From contig DAOTWY010000038.1 of NCBI GenBank assembly GCA_034435635.1, positions 1 through 64,000 of the forward strand: a DNA stretch of 64,000 bases, in the 5' to 3' direction. The stretch comes from DAOTWY01 sp003696565 (GTDB lineage Bacteria; Chloroflexota; Anaerolineae; Aggregatilineales; Phototrophicaceae). Below the pieces are notes generated by a model. It was not told the origin of the DNA, ran no database searches, and was given only the letters and a program-made list of their open reading frames with translations. This document shows positions 52,853 through 60,961 of the stretch, in pieces. Position 1 is the first letter of the stretch. Each line of letters opens with the position of its first letter. A program made the translations under genes and the position numbers.

Positions 52853-52865
52853 CGCGCACCTTTCC

Positions 52866-53240
52866 TTAGAAATCTAAGCCCGCTTCACGGGCACCGTCCG
52901 CCAGAGCTTTGACGCGACCATGATACTTATACCCACCGCGATCAAAGACAACGGATGTAATACCGACAGTCTTCGCCCGTTCAGCCACAATTTTACCAAC
53001 AACGCGCGCCGCTTCTACCTTGTTTTTGCCTTCGATCTGCTTGGCGATGTCAGCCTCTAAGGTAGAAGCAGAGACAAGTGTCTTGCCAGCGATGTCGTCA
53101 ATGACCTGGGCTGTGATATTACTCAGGCTACGGAAAACATTAAGACGCGGGCGTTGTGCCGTACCCTGAATTTTACCACGTACACGTTTGTGCCGCCGCT
53201 GACGACCCAAAACTTTTTCTTTGCTCTTTATATCACCCAT
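52866..53240 (-). CDS. rplR: 50S ribosomal protein L18
   Basis: 124 residues. RHKRVRGKIQGTAQRPRLNV is the 5S rRNA-binding part and GYKYHGRVKALADGAREAGL the C-terminal signature. It lies 8 bases after rplF and 13 before rpsE. Confidence 0.97.
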   Translation of the reverse strand: MGDIKSKEKVLGRQRRHKRVRGKIQGTAQRPRLNVFRSLSNITAQVIDDIAGKTLVSASTLEADIAKQIEGKNKVEAARVVGKIVAERAKTVGITSVVFDRGGYKYHGRVKALADGAREAGLDF

Positions 53241-53248
53241 TCTAACCT

Positions 53249-53797
53249 CTACTTAGAAGTCTTACCCGCTTTACGACGGATAATTTCATCACTGTAGCGA
53301 ATACCTTTGCCCTTATAAGGTTCCGGCGGACGCAATTCGCGGATGTTCGCGGCGATTTGCCCAACAACCTGCTTATCGATGCCATCAATGTAAACCACAC
53401 GACCACGGCTATCTTTGGGCACGTCAAAGCTGGTATTATCATCCGGTGGGTTGACCACAATCTCATGAGAATACCCCAGTTTCATCACTAGGTCTTTCCC
53501 ACGGAGATCTGCCTGATACCCAACCCCTTCAATCAACAAGGTACGGCGAAATCCTTCTGAAACGCCGGTCACCATGTTCGCCAACAACGCACGGGTTAAC
53601 CCATGCAGGGCACGATGCTGGCGTGCATCTGATGGGCGTGTCACTAACAACTGCCCATCTTCCAACTTAACGGAAATATCGGGATGGACCGAGTGGGACA
53701 ACTGCCCCTTAGGACCCTTAACCGTAATTTCCTGACCGTCAATTTTGACCTCCACCTTAGCGGGGATCACAATTGGTTTTTTACCAATACGGGACAT
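53249..53797 (-). CDS. rplF: 50S ribosomal protein L6
   Basis: 182 residues. Starts MSRIGKKPIVIPAKVEVKID, with VKGPKGQLSHSVHPDISVKL, and ends with the L6 signature PPEPYKGKGIRYSDEIIRRK. Two related beta-barrel domains. It lies 15 bases after rpsH. Confidence 0.97.
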   Translation of the reverse strand: MSRIGKKPIVIPAKVEVKIDGQEITVKGPKGQLSHSVHPDISVKLEDGQLLVTRPSDARQHRALHGLTRALLANMVTGVSEGFRRTLLIEGVGYQADLRGKDLVMKLGYSHEIVVNPPDDNTSFDVPKDSRGRVVYIDGIDKQVVGQIAANIRELRPPEPYKGKGIRYSDEIIRRKAGKTSK

Positions 53798-53812
53798 TTG
53801 CTCTTCTCCTCT

Positions 53813-54217
53813 TTACCAGACGTAGCAGAGCACTTCGCCACCGACACGTTCACGACGCGCTTGTTGCGCCGTCATCACCCCCTTAGGAGTGGTCATAATG
53901 GCGATACCCGTGCCACTCAGCACACGCGGCAGTTCCCGACGACCACGATACACGCGGCGACCAGGTTTGCTGATGCGCGTCAGGTTCGTAATGACCGGGC
54001 GGCGTGAACGGCGTGCGCCGTAATACTTCAGCTTAATGTGGATCATTGGCACAGGCTTTTCATCACCCAGCGTATAATCCTCAATAAAGCCCTCTTCTTT
54101 CAAAATCCGCGCAATCTCTGCCTTGATCTTGGAGCGGGGAACATCTACGGTTTGTTTACCCGCCATTAAGGCATTACGGATGCGCGTCAACATATCTGCA
54201 ATCGGATCGCTTGTCAT
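53813..54217 (-). CDS. rpsH: 30S ribosomal protein S8
   Basis: 134 residues. Starts MTSDPIADMLTRIRNALMAG and ends with GIAIMTTPKGVMTAQQARRE and GGEVLCYVW, the family end. In E. coli S8 represses the spc operon by binding the rplE mRNA; whether that happens here is unknown. Confidence 0.97.
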   Translation of the reverse strand: MTSDPIADMLTRIRNALMAGKQTVDVPRSKIKAEIARILKEEGFIEDYTLGDEKPVPMIHIKLKYYGARRSRRPVITNLTRISKPGRRVYRGRRELPRVLSGTGIAIMTTPKGVMTAQQARRERVGGEVLCYVW

Positions 54218-54232
54218 GATTCGACGCTACTC

Positions 54233-54415
54233 CTACCAGCTTGATTTTACGACGCCGGGGACTTCGCCCTTCAGCGCCAACTCACGGAAGCAAATACGGC
54301 ACAAGCCAAAGCGACGGATGTAACCACGCGGACGACCACACTTTTTGCAACGATTCCGCACACGCACTTCATATTTACGCTTTTTCTCGCGTTCAATCAT
54401 GCTTTTCTTAGCCAT
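54233..54415 (-). CDS. rpsN: 30S ribosomal protein S14, zinc-binding type
   Basis: 60 residues, the short zinc-binding form. Two CxxC pairs are present: RCKKCGRPRGY and GLCRICFRELA. Starts MAKKSMIEREKKRKYEVRVR. It lies 15 bases from rpsH and 17 from rplE. Confidence 0.97.
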   Translation of the reverse strand: MAKKSMIEREKKRKYEVRVRNRCKKCGRPRGYIRRFGLCRICFRELALKGEVPGVVKSSW

Positions 54416-54432
54416 TGGACATCTCCGTCGTC

Positions 54433-54975
54433 TTAATTTTCACGGAAGGGCATACCGAGCAGTTTTAACAACCGGCGACCCTCTTCATCAGTATTGGCGG
54501 TGGTGACGATTGTAATTTCCATGCCACGCACTTTATCAACCTTGTCAAAGTCGATTTCCGGGAAGACAAGTTGCTCACGCAGACCAACGGTGTAATTCCC
54601 CCGCCCATCGAGTTTAGCTGGCACACCACGAAAATCACGGATACGTGGCAGTGCAATGTTGATCAACCGATCCAACAAAGCCCACATCCGGTCACCACGC
54701 AGCGTTACCTTTGTCCCAATTGCACGCCCTTCACGCAGTTTAAACCCTGCAATGCTCTTACGCGCTCTGGTAATAATCGGTTGCTGCCCGGTGATAATCC
54801 GCAAGTCTTCCACTGCGCCATCCAATGACTTGGGGTTATCGACTGCCTCACCTACACCGATGTTCACTACAACTTTTGAAATAGTGGGCACCTGCATGAC
54901 GTTACGATAGTTAAATTCTTGCATCAATGCGGGCACCACTTCTTCCCGGTAGCGGATTTTCATTTGATTTGTCAT
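54433..54975 (-). CDS. rplE: 50S ribosomal protein L5
   Basis: 180 residues. Family signatures are MQVPTISKVVVNIGVGEA, then KVTLRGDRMWALLDRLINIA and DFRGVPAKLDGRGNYTVGL, and LKLLGMPF near the C-terminus. It binds 5S rRNA and the P-site tRNA. Confidence 0.97.
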   Translation of the reverse strand: MTNQMKIRYREEVVPALMQEFNYRNVMQVPTISKVVVNIGVGEAVDNPKSLDGAVEDLRIITGQQPIITRARKSIAGFKLREGRAIGTKVTLRGDRMWALLDRLINIALPRIRDFRGVPAKLDGRGNYTVGLREQLVFPEIDFDKVDKVRGMEITIVTTANTDEEGRRLLKLLGMPFREN

Positions 54976-54991
54976 AAGTCATTCGCTCCGG

Positions 54992-55312
54992 TTAGTCAAT
55001 TGCCTTGCCACTTTTCTTAGAGTAGCGCACCTTGCGTCCGTTTTCATAGCGGAAACCAACACGGGTACGCTGATTGGTGTGTGGGCAAACCAGCATCACG
55101 TTAGAAAGATGGATCGGTGCTTCGAATTCAACGATCTGCGCTGGGATTTGCTGGTTGCCGACCTGTTTGGCTTTTTCATGCCGTTTCATAATGTTGATAC
55201 CGCTTACCACCACTCGGTTTTGCTTGGGCAGCACTTCGATCACCTCGCCGCGCTCACCAATTTCTTTACCGGCAATGACTTCAACGGTATCACCCTTCTT
55301 GATTCGCTGCAT
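54992..55312 (-). CDS. rplX: 50S ribosomal protein L24
   Basis: 106 residues. The KOW motif is at the N-terminus, KKGDTVEVIAGKEIGERGEV, followed by GINIMKRHEKAKQVGNQQIP and NVMLVCPHTNQRTRVGFRYE. It starts assembly of the large subunit. It follows rplN by 20 bases. Confidence 0.97.
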   Translation of the reverse strand: MQRIKKGDTVEVIAGKEIGERGEVIEVLPKQNRVVVSGINIMKRHEKAKQVGNQQIPAQIVEFEAPIHLSNVMLVCPHTNQRTRVGFRYENGRKVRYSKKSGKAID

Positions 55313-55332
55313 GTCTCAATATCCTCCTGAAC

Positions 55333-55704
55333 TCACAGCGTTTCCGGGGCGAGCGACACAATCTTCATAAAGCCCTTGTCACGCAGTTCACGTGCTACAG
55401 GACCGAAGACGCGCGTCCCCTTCGGATTGGTCAGGTCATCCGCCAGGATTACCGCTGCGTTGTCATCAAATTTGATATAAGACCCATCATTCCGGCGATA
55501 TTCTTTTGCTGTACGGACGATCACCGCCCGCACGATCTGGCTCTTTTTGACATTGCCCTGGGTGGAAGCGGACTTGACAGTTGCCACCACAATATCGCCG
55601 ACCCGACCATATTTTTTCTTGGAGCCGCCCAACACACGGATCACCAGGATTTCCTGTGCGCCGCTGTTATCAGCCACCTTCAAGCGGGATTCAGTTTGGA
55701 TCAT
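55333..55704 (-). CDS. rplN: 50S ribosomal protein L14
   Basis: 123 residues, standard. MIQTESRLKVADNSGAQEIL and AVIVRTAKEYRRNDGSYIKF are conserved; the C-terminus FGPVARELRDKGFMKIVSLA is diagnostic. It lies two bases after rpsQ. Confidence 0.97.
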   Translation of the reverse strand: MIQTESRLKVADNSGAQEILVIRVLGGSKKKYGRVGDIVVATVKSASTQGNVKKSQIVRAVIVRTAKEYRRNDGSYIKFDDNAAVILADDLTNPKGTRVFGPVARELRDKGFMKIVSLAPETL

Positions 55705-55706
55705 GG

Positions 55707-56003
55707 CTAACTTTCCTCCTCACCAATCCGCGCGACTTCTGATTCGTCAACACCGGTTGGCAACTCAATCACTTCTTCCACAACCCAACGTTTTCTTTTG
55801 CTTAGCGGGCGGCTTTCTACAATACGCACCAACGCCCCAACCGGAACGGTATTGGTTTCGTCATGAGCCAGCACTTTTTTGCTGGTGGTCACAACTTTTT
55901 TATACAGACGGTGCATTTTACGATTTTCGATCAAAACGGAGACTGTTTTGTCCATTTTGTCGCTAACCACGCGCCCCACCAAGCGACGACGATTATTCGC
56001 CAT
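55707..56003 (-). CDS. rpsQ: 30S ribosomal protein S17
   Basis: 98 residues from ATG 56003; MANNRRRLVGRVVSDKMDKT and YKKVVTTSKKVLAHDETNTV are conserved. The acidic tail is longer than in E. coli. ATG 56003 has GGAGAGG nine bases upstream; ATG 56012 would be next to it with no spacing. The start overlaps the rpmC 3' end by 11 bases. Confidence 0.96.
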   Translation of the reverse strand: MANNRRRLVGRVVSDKMDKTVSVLIENRKMHRLYKKVVTTSKKVLAHDETNTVPVGALVRIVESRPLSKRKRWVVEEVIELPTGVDESEVARIGEEES

Positions 56004-56229
56004 TTTGACCATCCTCTCCTGCCAGTTCCGCTGCCAGTTGACGTTCTCGTTGAACCGTCATCAGCCGCGCCAGATCACGCTTGGCAAACTTAATTAAATT
56101 GGTATTTTCCAGTTGACTGGCAGCCTTTTGAAAGCGCAGATGGAAAAGTTCTTCACGCTTATCTAAGATGGCATCTGCCAGTTCATCGTCCGACATTGCT
56201 CGAATTGTACGAATATCTAACCGTGCCAT
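55993..56229 (-). CDS. rpmC: 50S ribosomal protein L29
   Basis: 78 residues, a little longer than the usual 63-70. It has RAMSDDELADAILDKREELF and HLRFQKAASQLENTNLIK, the two-helix pattern near the exit tunnel, then an acidic tail. Its start overlaps the rplP stop by one base. Confidence 0.96.
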   Translation of the reverse strand: MARLDIRTIRAMSDDELADAILDKREELFHLRFQKAASQLENTNLIKFAKRDLARLMTVQRERQLAAELAGEDGQNGE

Positions 56230-56663
56230 TAGCCCACCTCCAACCCAGAAATTGGGTCAATGCGCTTAATGAACTTGGTTTTGCATGGTAGCTTCATGGC
56301 AGCCAGGCGCAACGCTTCGCGGGCAATTTCTTCTTCTACACCACCCATTTCAAACAGCACACGCCCAGGCTTAATCACCGCGACCCAGTATTCCACCGAC
56401 CCTTTACCTTTACCCATACGGGTTTCAGCCGGTTTTTGTGTAATCGGCTTATCCGGGAAAACACGGATCCAAATCTTACCACGCCGCTTAATATAACGAA
56501 CCATCGCACGACGGGCGGCTTCGATTTGGCGGCTTGTCAGCCAAACCGGTTCGGTTGCCTGCAATCCATAATCACCAAACTGCACCACAGCACCACGAGA
56601 TGCTTTACCACGCATCCGCCCGCGCATTTGCTTACGATATTTCACTCGTTTTGGCATTAACAT
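56229..56663 (-). CDS. rplP: 50S ribosomal protein L16
   Basis: 144 residues. MPKRVKYRKQMRGRMRGKAS and GDYGLQATEPVWLTSRQIEA are conserved and the C-terminus KLPCKTKFIKR is typical. The first ATG at 56663 has GAGGAG upstream; ATG two codons later is also possible. L16 lies near the A-site. Confidence 0.97.
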   Translation of the reverse strand: MLMPKRVKYRKQMRGRMRGKASRGAVVQFGDYGLQATEPVWLTSRQIEAARRAMVRYIKRRGKIWIRVFPDKPITQKPAETRMGKGKGSVEYWVAVIKPGRVLFEMGGVEEEIAREALRLAAMKLPCKTKFIKRIDPISGLEVG

Positions 56664-56706
56664 AGCCTACGCTCCTCGTCACCGATTACCGAGACCCTAC
56701 CCAGCC

Positions 56707-57390
56707 TTAGCTGACGTAGGAATCCTTTTGTTCACCGGCACGTTTACTACTTTCGTCTTCCTTCTGCAAGATTTCGCCTTTATAGACCCAGACCTTCACA
56801 CCAATCCGCCCGTAGGTGGTCAGTGCTTCAGCAAAGCCGTAGTCAATATTGGCGCGTAACGTGTTGCGTGGAATACGCCCTTCACTTTGCCATTCACGCC
56901 GTGCCATATCAGAACCGCCCAAACGCCCGCTGACATTAATGCGGATACCTTGTGCGCCCTGACGCATCGCCTGCCCGATGGCACGCTTAATCGCACGACT
57001 GTGCCCAATACGACGCTCTAATTGCTGGGCGATATTTTCCGCCACCAATTGTGCATCTGTATCTGGCTTTTCAATTTCCGTTACTTCTACCCGGCATTTC
57101 TTACCGGTCATATTCTCCAGGTCTGTCTTAATTTTCTTGACTGCATCCCCTTTACGTCCGATGACGATACCGGGGCGTGCTGTATGGATGTTGACAGAAA
57201 CCTGGTTGGCTTCACGCTCAATTTCCACGCGGGAAACGCCTGCACGACCAGCCTCTTGCTTAACATATTGACGAATCTTGCGGTCTTCCTGTAATAAGTC
57301 AACGTAATCGTTGCCTTCGGCGTACCAGCGCGCATCCCAATCACGATTGACCTTTAAACGAAACCCTACGGGATGAACTTTACGACCCAT
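56707..57390 (-). CDS. rpsC: 30S ribosomal protein S3
   Basis: 227 residues. Starts MGRKVHPVGFRLKVNRDWDA and has the KH domain IHTARPGIVIGRKGDAVKKI, then QGIRINVSGRLGGSDMARRE. The C-terminal tail is acidic and lysine-rich. Its start overlaps the rplV stop by 11 bases. Confidence 0.97.
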   Translation of the reverse strand: MGRKVHPVGFRLKVNRDWDARWYAEGNDYVDLLQEDRKIRQYVKQEAGRAGVSRVEIEREANQVSVNIHTARPGIVIGRKGDAVKKIKTDLENMTGKKCRVEVTEIEKPDTDAQLVAENIAQQLERRIGHSRAIKRAIGQAMRQGAQGIRINVSGRLGGSDMARREWQSEGRIPRNTLRANIDYGFAEALTTYGRIGVKVWVYKGEILQKEDESSKRAGEQKDSYVS

Positions 57391-57736
57391 TGGTTACTTC
57401 TCCCTCTTGCTCTGCCAGAACGACGGTCAGGTGGGATGTGCGCTTGACACGGGGTTTATAACGACCACGTGCCCCCGCCTTAAAGCGGCGCAAGCGCGGT
57501 CCTTCATCGGCATAAATTTCTGCGATATACAACCCCGCCGGATTAATGTCAAAGTTGTTTTCCGCATTTGCCATCGCGGATTCCAACGTTTTCTTCACGA
57601 TCTGCGCACCCTTATTGGGCATAAAGCCCAGCACGACCTGTGCCTGCTGTGCCGCCATTCCACGTACCTGGTCACAAACCAGGCGCAGCTTCCGCGGAGA
57701 GATCATGACATAACGGTTTTTTGCATGAACTTTCAT
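57380..57736 (-). CDS. rplV: 50S ribosomal protein L22
   Basis: 118 residues. KNRYVMISPRKLRLVCDQVR and ADEGPRLRRFKAGARGRYKP are conserved; RTSHLTVVLAEQ is near the end. The beta-hairpin reaches the exit tunnel and macrolide site. It follows rpsS by 18 bases. Confidence 0.97.
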   Translation of the reverse strand: MKVHAKNRYVMISPRKLRLVCDQVRGMAAQQAQVVLGFMPNKGAQIVKKTLESAMANAENNFDINPAGLYIAEIYADEGPRLRRFKAGARGRYKPRVKRTSHLTVVLAEQEGEVTNGS

Positions 57737-57754
57737 GTTTAGCTCTCCGGCTTC

Positions 57755-58030
57755 CTATTTCTTCTTCTTCTTTTCAACCAGGTGCCCACGATACGTCCGG
57801 GTTGGGGCAAATTCTCCCAACTTATGTCCAATCATGTTCTCAGTAATATAAATTGGAACATGACGGCGACCATCGTGAACAGCAATTGTGTGCCCGACCA
57901 TCTGCGGGAAGATCGTACTAGCACGGCTCCATGTGCGGATCACAACTTTTTTGTTTTCCGCATTCAGCTTCTCAACTTTTTTAAGAAGCTTGGGGTCTAT
58001 AAATGGTCCCTTTTTGAGTGAACGCGACAT
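57755..58030 (-). CDS. rpsS: 30S ribosomal protein S19
   Basis: 91 residues. MSRSLKKGPFIDPKLLKKVE and FAPTRTYRGHLVEKKKKK are the conserved ends, with STIFPQMVGHTIAVHDGRRH in the middle. It lies 11 bases after rplB. Confidence 0.97.
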   Translation of the reverse strand: MSRSLKKGPFIDPKLLKKVEKLNAENKKVVIRTWSRASTIFPQMVGHTIAVHDGRRHVPIYITENMIGHKLGEFAPTRTYRGHLVEKKKKK

Positions 58031-58041
58031 AACTTATTCCC

Positions 58042-58878
58042 CTATTGTCTTCTCTTACCACGACGGCGGATAATGAAGCGATCCGTGCGGCGGTTAGACC
58101 GTGTCCGTTTACCCAATGCAGGTTTACCCCAAGGGGTTTTAGGACCTGGCATACCGATCCCGGTGCGACCTTCACCACCACCATGGGGATGGCTGTTGGG
58201 GTCCATCGCAGTACCACGTGTTGATGGTCGCCAACCGAGCCACCGGGCACGTCCAGCTTTTCCTAGTTTTACATTGCCATGATCGGTATTCCCGACCTGT
58301 CCAATGGTTGCCATGCAATTTTCATGCACCAAACGCACTTCCCCACTTGGCAAACGAACCTGGGCATATGTCCCTTCTTTTGCCAAAAGCTGTGCGGATG
58401 TACCGGCAGCACGTGCCAACTGCCCACCTTTTCCGGGCAAGAGTTCAATGTTGTGGATTTGCGTACCAACCGGAATATCCTTAATTGGCAAGGCGTTACC
58501 TGGGCGCAAGGTGGCTTGTTCACCATTACCGATGACATCCCCAACTTGTAACCCCAAGGGTGCAATGATATACCGCTTTTCACCGTCTTCATACTGTAAC
58601 AACGCAATACGCGCTGAACGATTCGGGTCGTATTCAATGGCGAGAACTTCCGCCTTGCAATCGTATTTATTGCGATTAAAGTCAATGATACGATAGCGAC
58701 GCTTGTGCCCACCACCACGGTGCCGCACAGTGATGCGTCCTTTATTATTACGACCCCCTGTCTTGCGGAGTGCTTCCGTTAAGGAACGCTCCGGCTTGGA
58801 CTTGGTAATTTCTTCAAAGGTATGCCCTGTCATCCCCCGGCGACCAGCCGAGGTGGGCTTATAGACTTTTACCGGCAT
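58042..58878 (-). CDS. rplB: 50S ribosomal protein L2
   Basis: 278 residues, standard. The C-terminal signature TAMDPNSHPHGGGEGR-G is present with the conserved His near the peptidyl-transferase centre; KTPWGKPALGKRTR follows. The second residue pair differs from the common MNPVDHPHGGGE (Asp-Pro-Asn-Ser). Position between rplW and rpsS is standard. Confidence 0.97.
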   Translation of the reverse strand: MPVKVYKPTSAGRRGMTGHTFEEITKSKPERSLTEALRKTGGRNNKGRITVRHRGGGHKRRYRIIDFNRNKYDCKAEVLAIEYDPNRSARIALLQYEDGEKRYIIAPLGLQVGDVIGNGEQATLRPGNALPIKDIPVGTQIHNIELLPGKGGQLARAAGTSAQLLAKEGTYAQVRLPSGEVRLVHENCMATIGQVGNTDHGNVKLGKAGRARWLGWRPSTRGTAMDPNSHPHGGGEGRTGIGMPGPKTPWGKPALGKRTRSNRRTDRFIIRRRGKRRQ

Positions 58879-58887
58879 GATAAACCC

Positions 58888-59184
58888 CTATACGTCAAAC
58901 AATTCGATCTTTTCGCCCGGTTTAAGGGTCACAATCGCCTTCTTCCATTTGGAGGTTCGCATATACCACTTGCGCCCCCGGCGACCGCGCTTAGGTGGCA
59001 TAACCATCGTGTTGACGCGCTCTACTGTCACGCCAAAAATTTCCTCCACCGCCGCCTTAATCTGAATTTTATTGGCATTCAGGGCGACTTCAAACACATA
59101 CTGACCAAGTTCATCGTTCATGATGTTGGATTTTTCCGTCACCACTGGACGACGAAGGATGTCATAAAATGTTAGCTCTGCCAT
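58888..59184 (-). CDS. rplW: 50S ribosomal protein L23
   Basis: 98 residues. RPVVTEKSNIMNDELGQYVF and VERVNTMVMPPKRGRRGRKW are typical. L23 sits at the exit tunnel and docks trigger factor and SRP. It lies five bases after rplD. Confidence 0.97.
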   Translation of the reverse strand: MAELTFYDILRRPVVTEKSNIMNDELGQYVFEVALNANKIQIKAAVEEIFGVTVERVNTMVMPPKRGRRGRKWYMRTSKWKKAIVTLKPGEKIELFDV

Positions 59185-59189
59185 GATGC

Positions 59190-59819
59190 TTACTCCTCAC
59201 GTCCCCAGATACGCTTAATGACTTCTAGCGCATCCAACGGCATAATGACCTTATCGTGTTTGAGCAGGTCACGGATATTGAGGTAGTTGGCACGCAGATA
59301 CATCGCATTGGGAATATTGCGGATACTGCGTTCCACATTATCGTTACGATCTGCCAGCAGCACCAATGCGGATTGATCCCCAACGAGTTTTTCCAGGGTG
59401 TCCATCATGTCCTTGGTTTTATGAGAGGACACGTTAAATTGATCCACCACAACAAGTTGATTATCCCGCAGCAGCGCGCTTAATGCGCAGCGGATCGCTT
59501 GGCGGCGCATCTTCTTCGGCATGTTTTTGGTATATTTGCGCGGGCGCGGACCGTGTGCAATCCCACCGCCAACGAAGATTGGCGCACTTTTTGCCCCATG
59601 ACGCGCGCGCCCAGTTCCCTTTTGACGATACCATTTTGCTGTCGTCATACGAACTTCGCTGCGTGTCTTGGTTTTATGTGTCCCCAAGCGAGCATTCGCC
59701 ATTTGACGAACATAGGCTTGGTGCATCAACCCTGTGTTTACCTCAACCTCGAAAATATCGGCAGGGAGATCAACCTGACTGACCTCTTTACCGTTTATGT
59801 CCAAAACAGAAACTTGCAT
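59190..59819 (-). CDS. rplD: 50S ribosomal protein L4
   Basis: 209 residues. The loop GTGRARHGAKSAPIFVGGGI with AHGPRPRKY reaches the exit tunnel. In E. coli L4 also represses the S10 operon; no evidence for that here. It lies 14 bases after rplC. Confidence 0.97.
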   Translation of the reverse strand: MQVSVLDINGKEVSQVDLPADIFEVEVNTGLMHQAYVRQMANARLGTHKTKTRSEVRMTTAKWYRQKGTGRARHGAKSAPIFVGGGIAHGPRPRKYTKNMPKKMRRQAIRCALSALLRDNQLVVVDQFNVSSHKTKDMMDTLEKLVGDQSALVLLADRNDNVERSIRNIPNAMYLRANYLNIRDLLKHDKVIMPLDALEVIKRIWGREE

Positions 59820-59833
59820 GGCTTGTTACTCCT

Positions 59834-60466
59834 CTACTTGGCACGCGCCGATTTAACCAGCACGAGACCACCGTTTGCGCCGGGAATAGACCCCTTTACA
59901 GCCAGCAGGTTACGTTCAGCGTCTACCACAACCACTTCCAGGTTTTTAATGGTCACGCGGTCATTTCCCATACGACCTGCCATCCGCTGACCTTTCAGGG
60001 TACGTCCTGGGGTAGCACACATCCCAACCGAACCAGGCGCACGCTCACGATCAGATTGACCATGGGTTTTTGGTCCACGATGGAAGCCATGACGCTTGAT
60101 TGTACCGGCGAAGCCACGCCCCTTACTGGTGCCGATGACATCGACCCGTTCGCCTTTTTCAAATATATCAACCTTGATTTCCTGCCCCTCTTCCACATCC
60201 AGGTTATTATCCCGTACGCGGAATTCACGTAAATAACGCAACGCTGGCAGGTTGTTCTTCTTTAAGTGACCCAATTGTCCTTGCGTTAGCCGTTGGCTCT
60301 TTGTTTCTTCAAACCCAAGTTGCACGGCTAAATACCCATCACGTTCCGCAGTTCGCACTTGTGTCACATAGCAGGGACCAGCTTGAATGACGGTGACCGG
60401 AATCACATTGCCGGTTTCGTCAAACACTTGGGTCATGCCTACTTTTTTACCAATAATGCCCTTCAT
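59834..60466 (-). CDS. rplC: 50S ribosomal protein L3
   Basis: 210 residues. GIIGKKVGMTQVFDETGNVI is the start and VIGTSKGRGFAGTIKRHGFH with GSVGMCATPGRTLKGQRMAG the core. The central loop approaches the peptidyl-transferase centre. It follows rpsJ after a 103-base gap in which I see only a short GC-rich inverted repeat (GGGG/CCCC). Confidence 0.97.
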   Translation of the reverse strand: MKGIIGKKVGMTQVFDETGNVIPVTVIQAGPCYVTQVRTAERDGYLAVQLGFEETKSQRLTQGQLGHLKKNNLPALRYLREFRVRDNNLDVEEGQEIKVDIFEKGERVDVIGTSKGRGFAGTIKRHGFHRGPKTHGQSDRERAPGSVGMCATPGRTLKGQRMAGRMGNDRVTIKNLEVVVVDAERNLLAVKGSIPGANGGLVLVKSARAK

Positions 60467-60569
60467 GCTTACTTGCCTCCAGAGGGATGCTGCGTCTTAT
60501 AACGCCGGGGACTCCCCGCTCCCATTCTGTCTAATCGTGCATTGGCGGTCACCCCGCATACACGTCGCC

Positions 60570-60881
60570 CTAGATTTTAATTTCAATATCCACGCCCGCA
60601 GGCAAATTCAACCGCATCAGTGTATCAATCGTTTTTGCGTCTGGGTCTAGTACATCAATCAACCGTTTATGGGTGCGGATCTCAAAATGTTCTTGGGAGT
60701 CCTTATCAATAAACGGTGAACGCCGTACGGTAAAGCGTTCCAGACGTGTCGGCAAGGGGACTGGTCCCACAACACGCGCACCGGTGCGTTCCGCTGTTTC
60801 TACAATGCGCTGTGCCGATTGGTCAATAACACGGTGATCATATGCCTTGAGCCGGATGCGGATTTTGTTTTTAGCTACCAT
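60570..60881 (-). CDS. rpsJ: 30S ribosomal protein S10
   Basis: 103 residues. IRIRLKAYDHRVIDQSAQRI and PLPTRLERFTVRRSPFIDKD are conserved. S10 (NusE) also takes part in transcription antitermination. AGAGGA is near the ATG. A strong stem-loop lies 20 bases upstream, between tuf and rpsJ. Confidence 0.97.
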   Translation of the reverse strand: MVAKNKIRIRLKAYDHRVIDQSAQRIVETAERTGARVVGPVPLPTRLERFTVRRSPFIDKDSQEHFEIRTHKRLIDVLDPDAKTIDTLMRLNLPAGVDIEIKI

Positions 60882-60901
60882 AAGTATCCTCTTTAGGGTA
60901 G

Positions 60902-60935
60902 AGATGCCGGGAGGCAGTTTGAACTCCCGGCATCT
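60902..60935 (-). other. Strong stem-loop between tuf and rpsJ
   Basis: AGATGCCGGGAG (60902-60913) pairs perfectly with CTCCCGGCATCT (60924-60935), 10-nt loop. No T-run follows on the coding strand. It could be a processing site, partial terminator or regulatory leader. Confidence 0.6.
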
Positions 60936-60961
60936 ATTCAGTGCTTAAAACGTCCGATAAC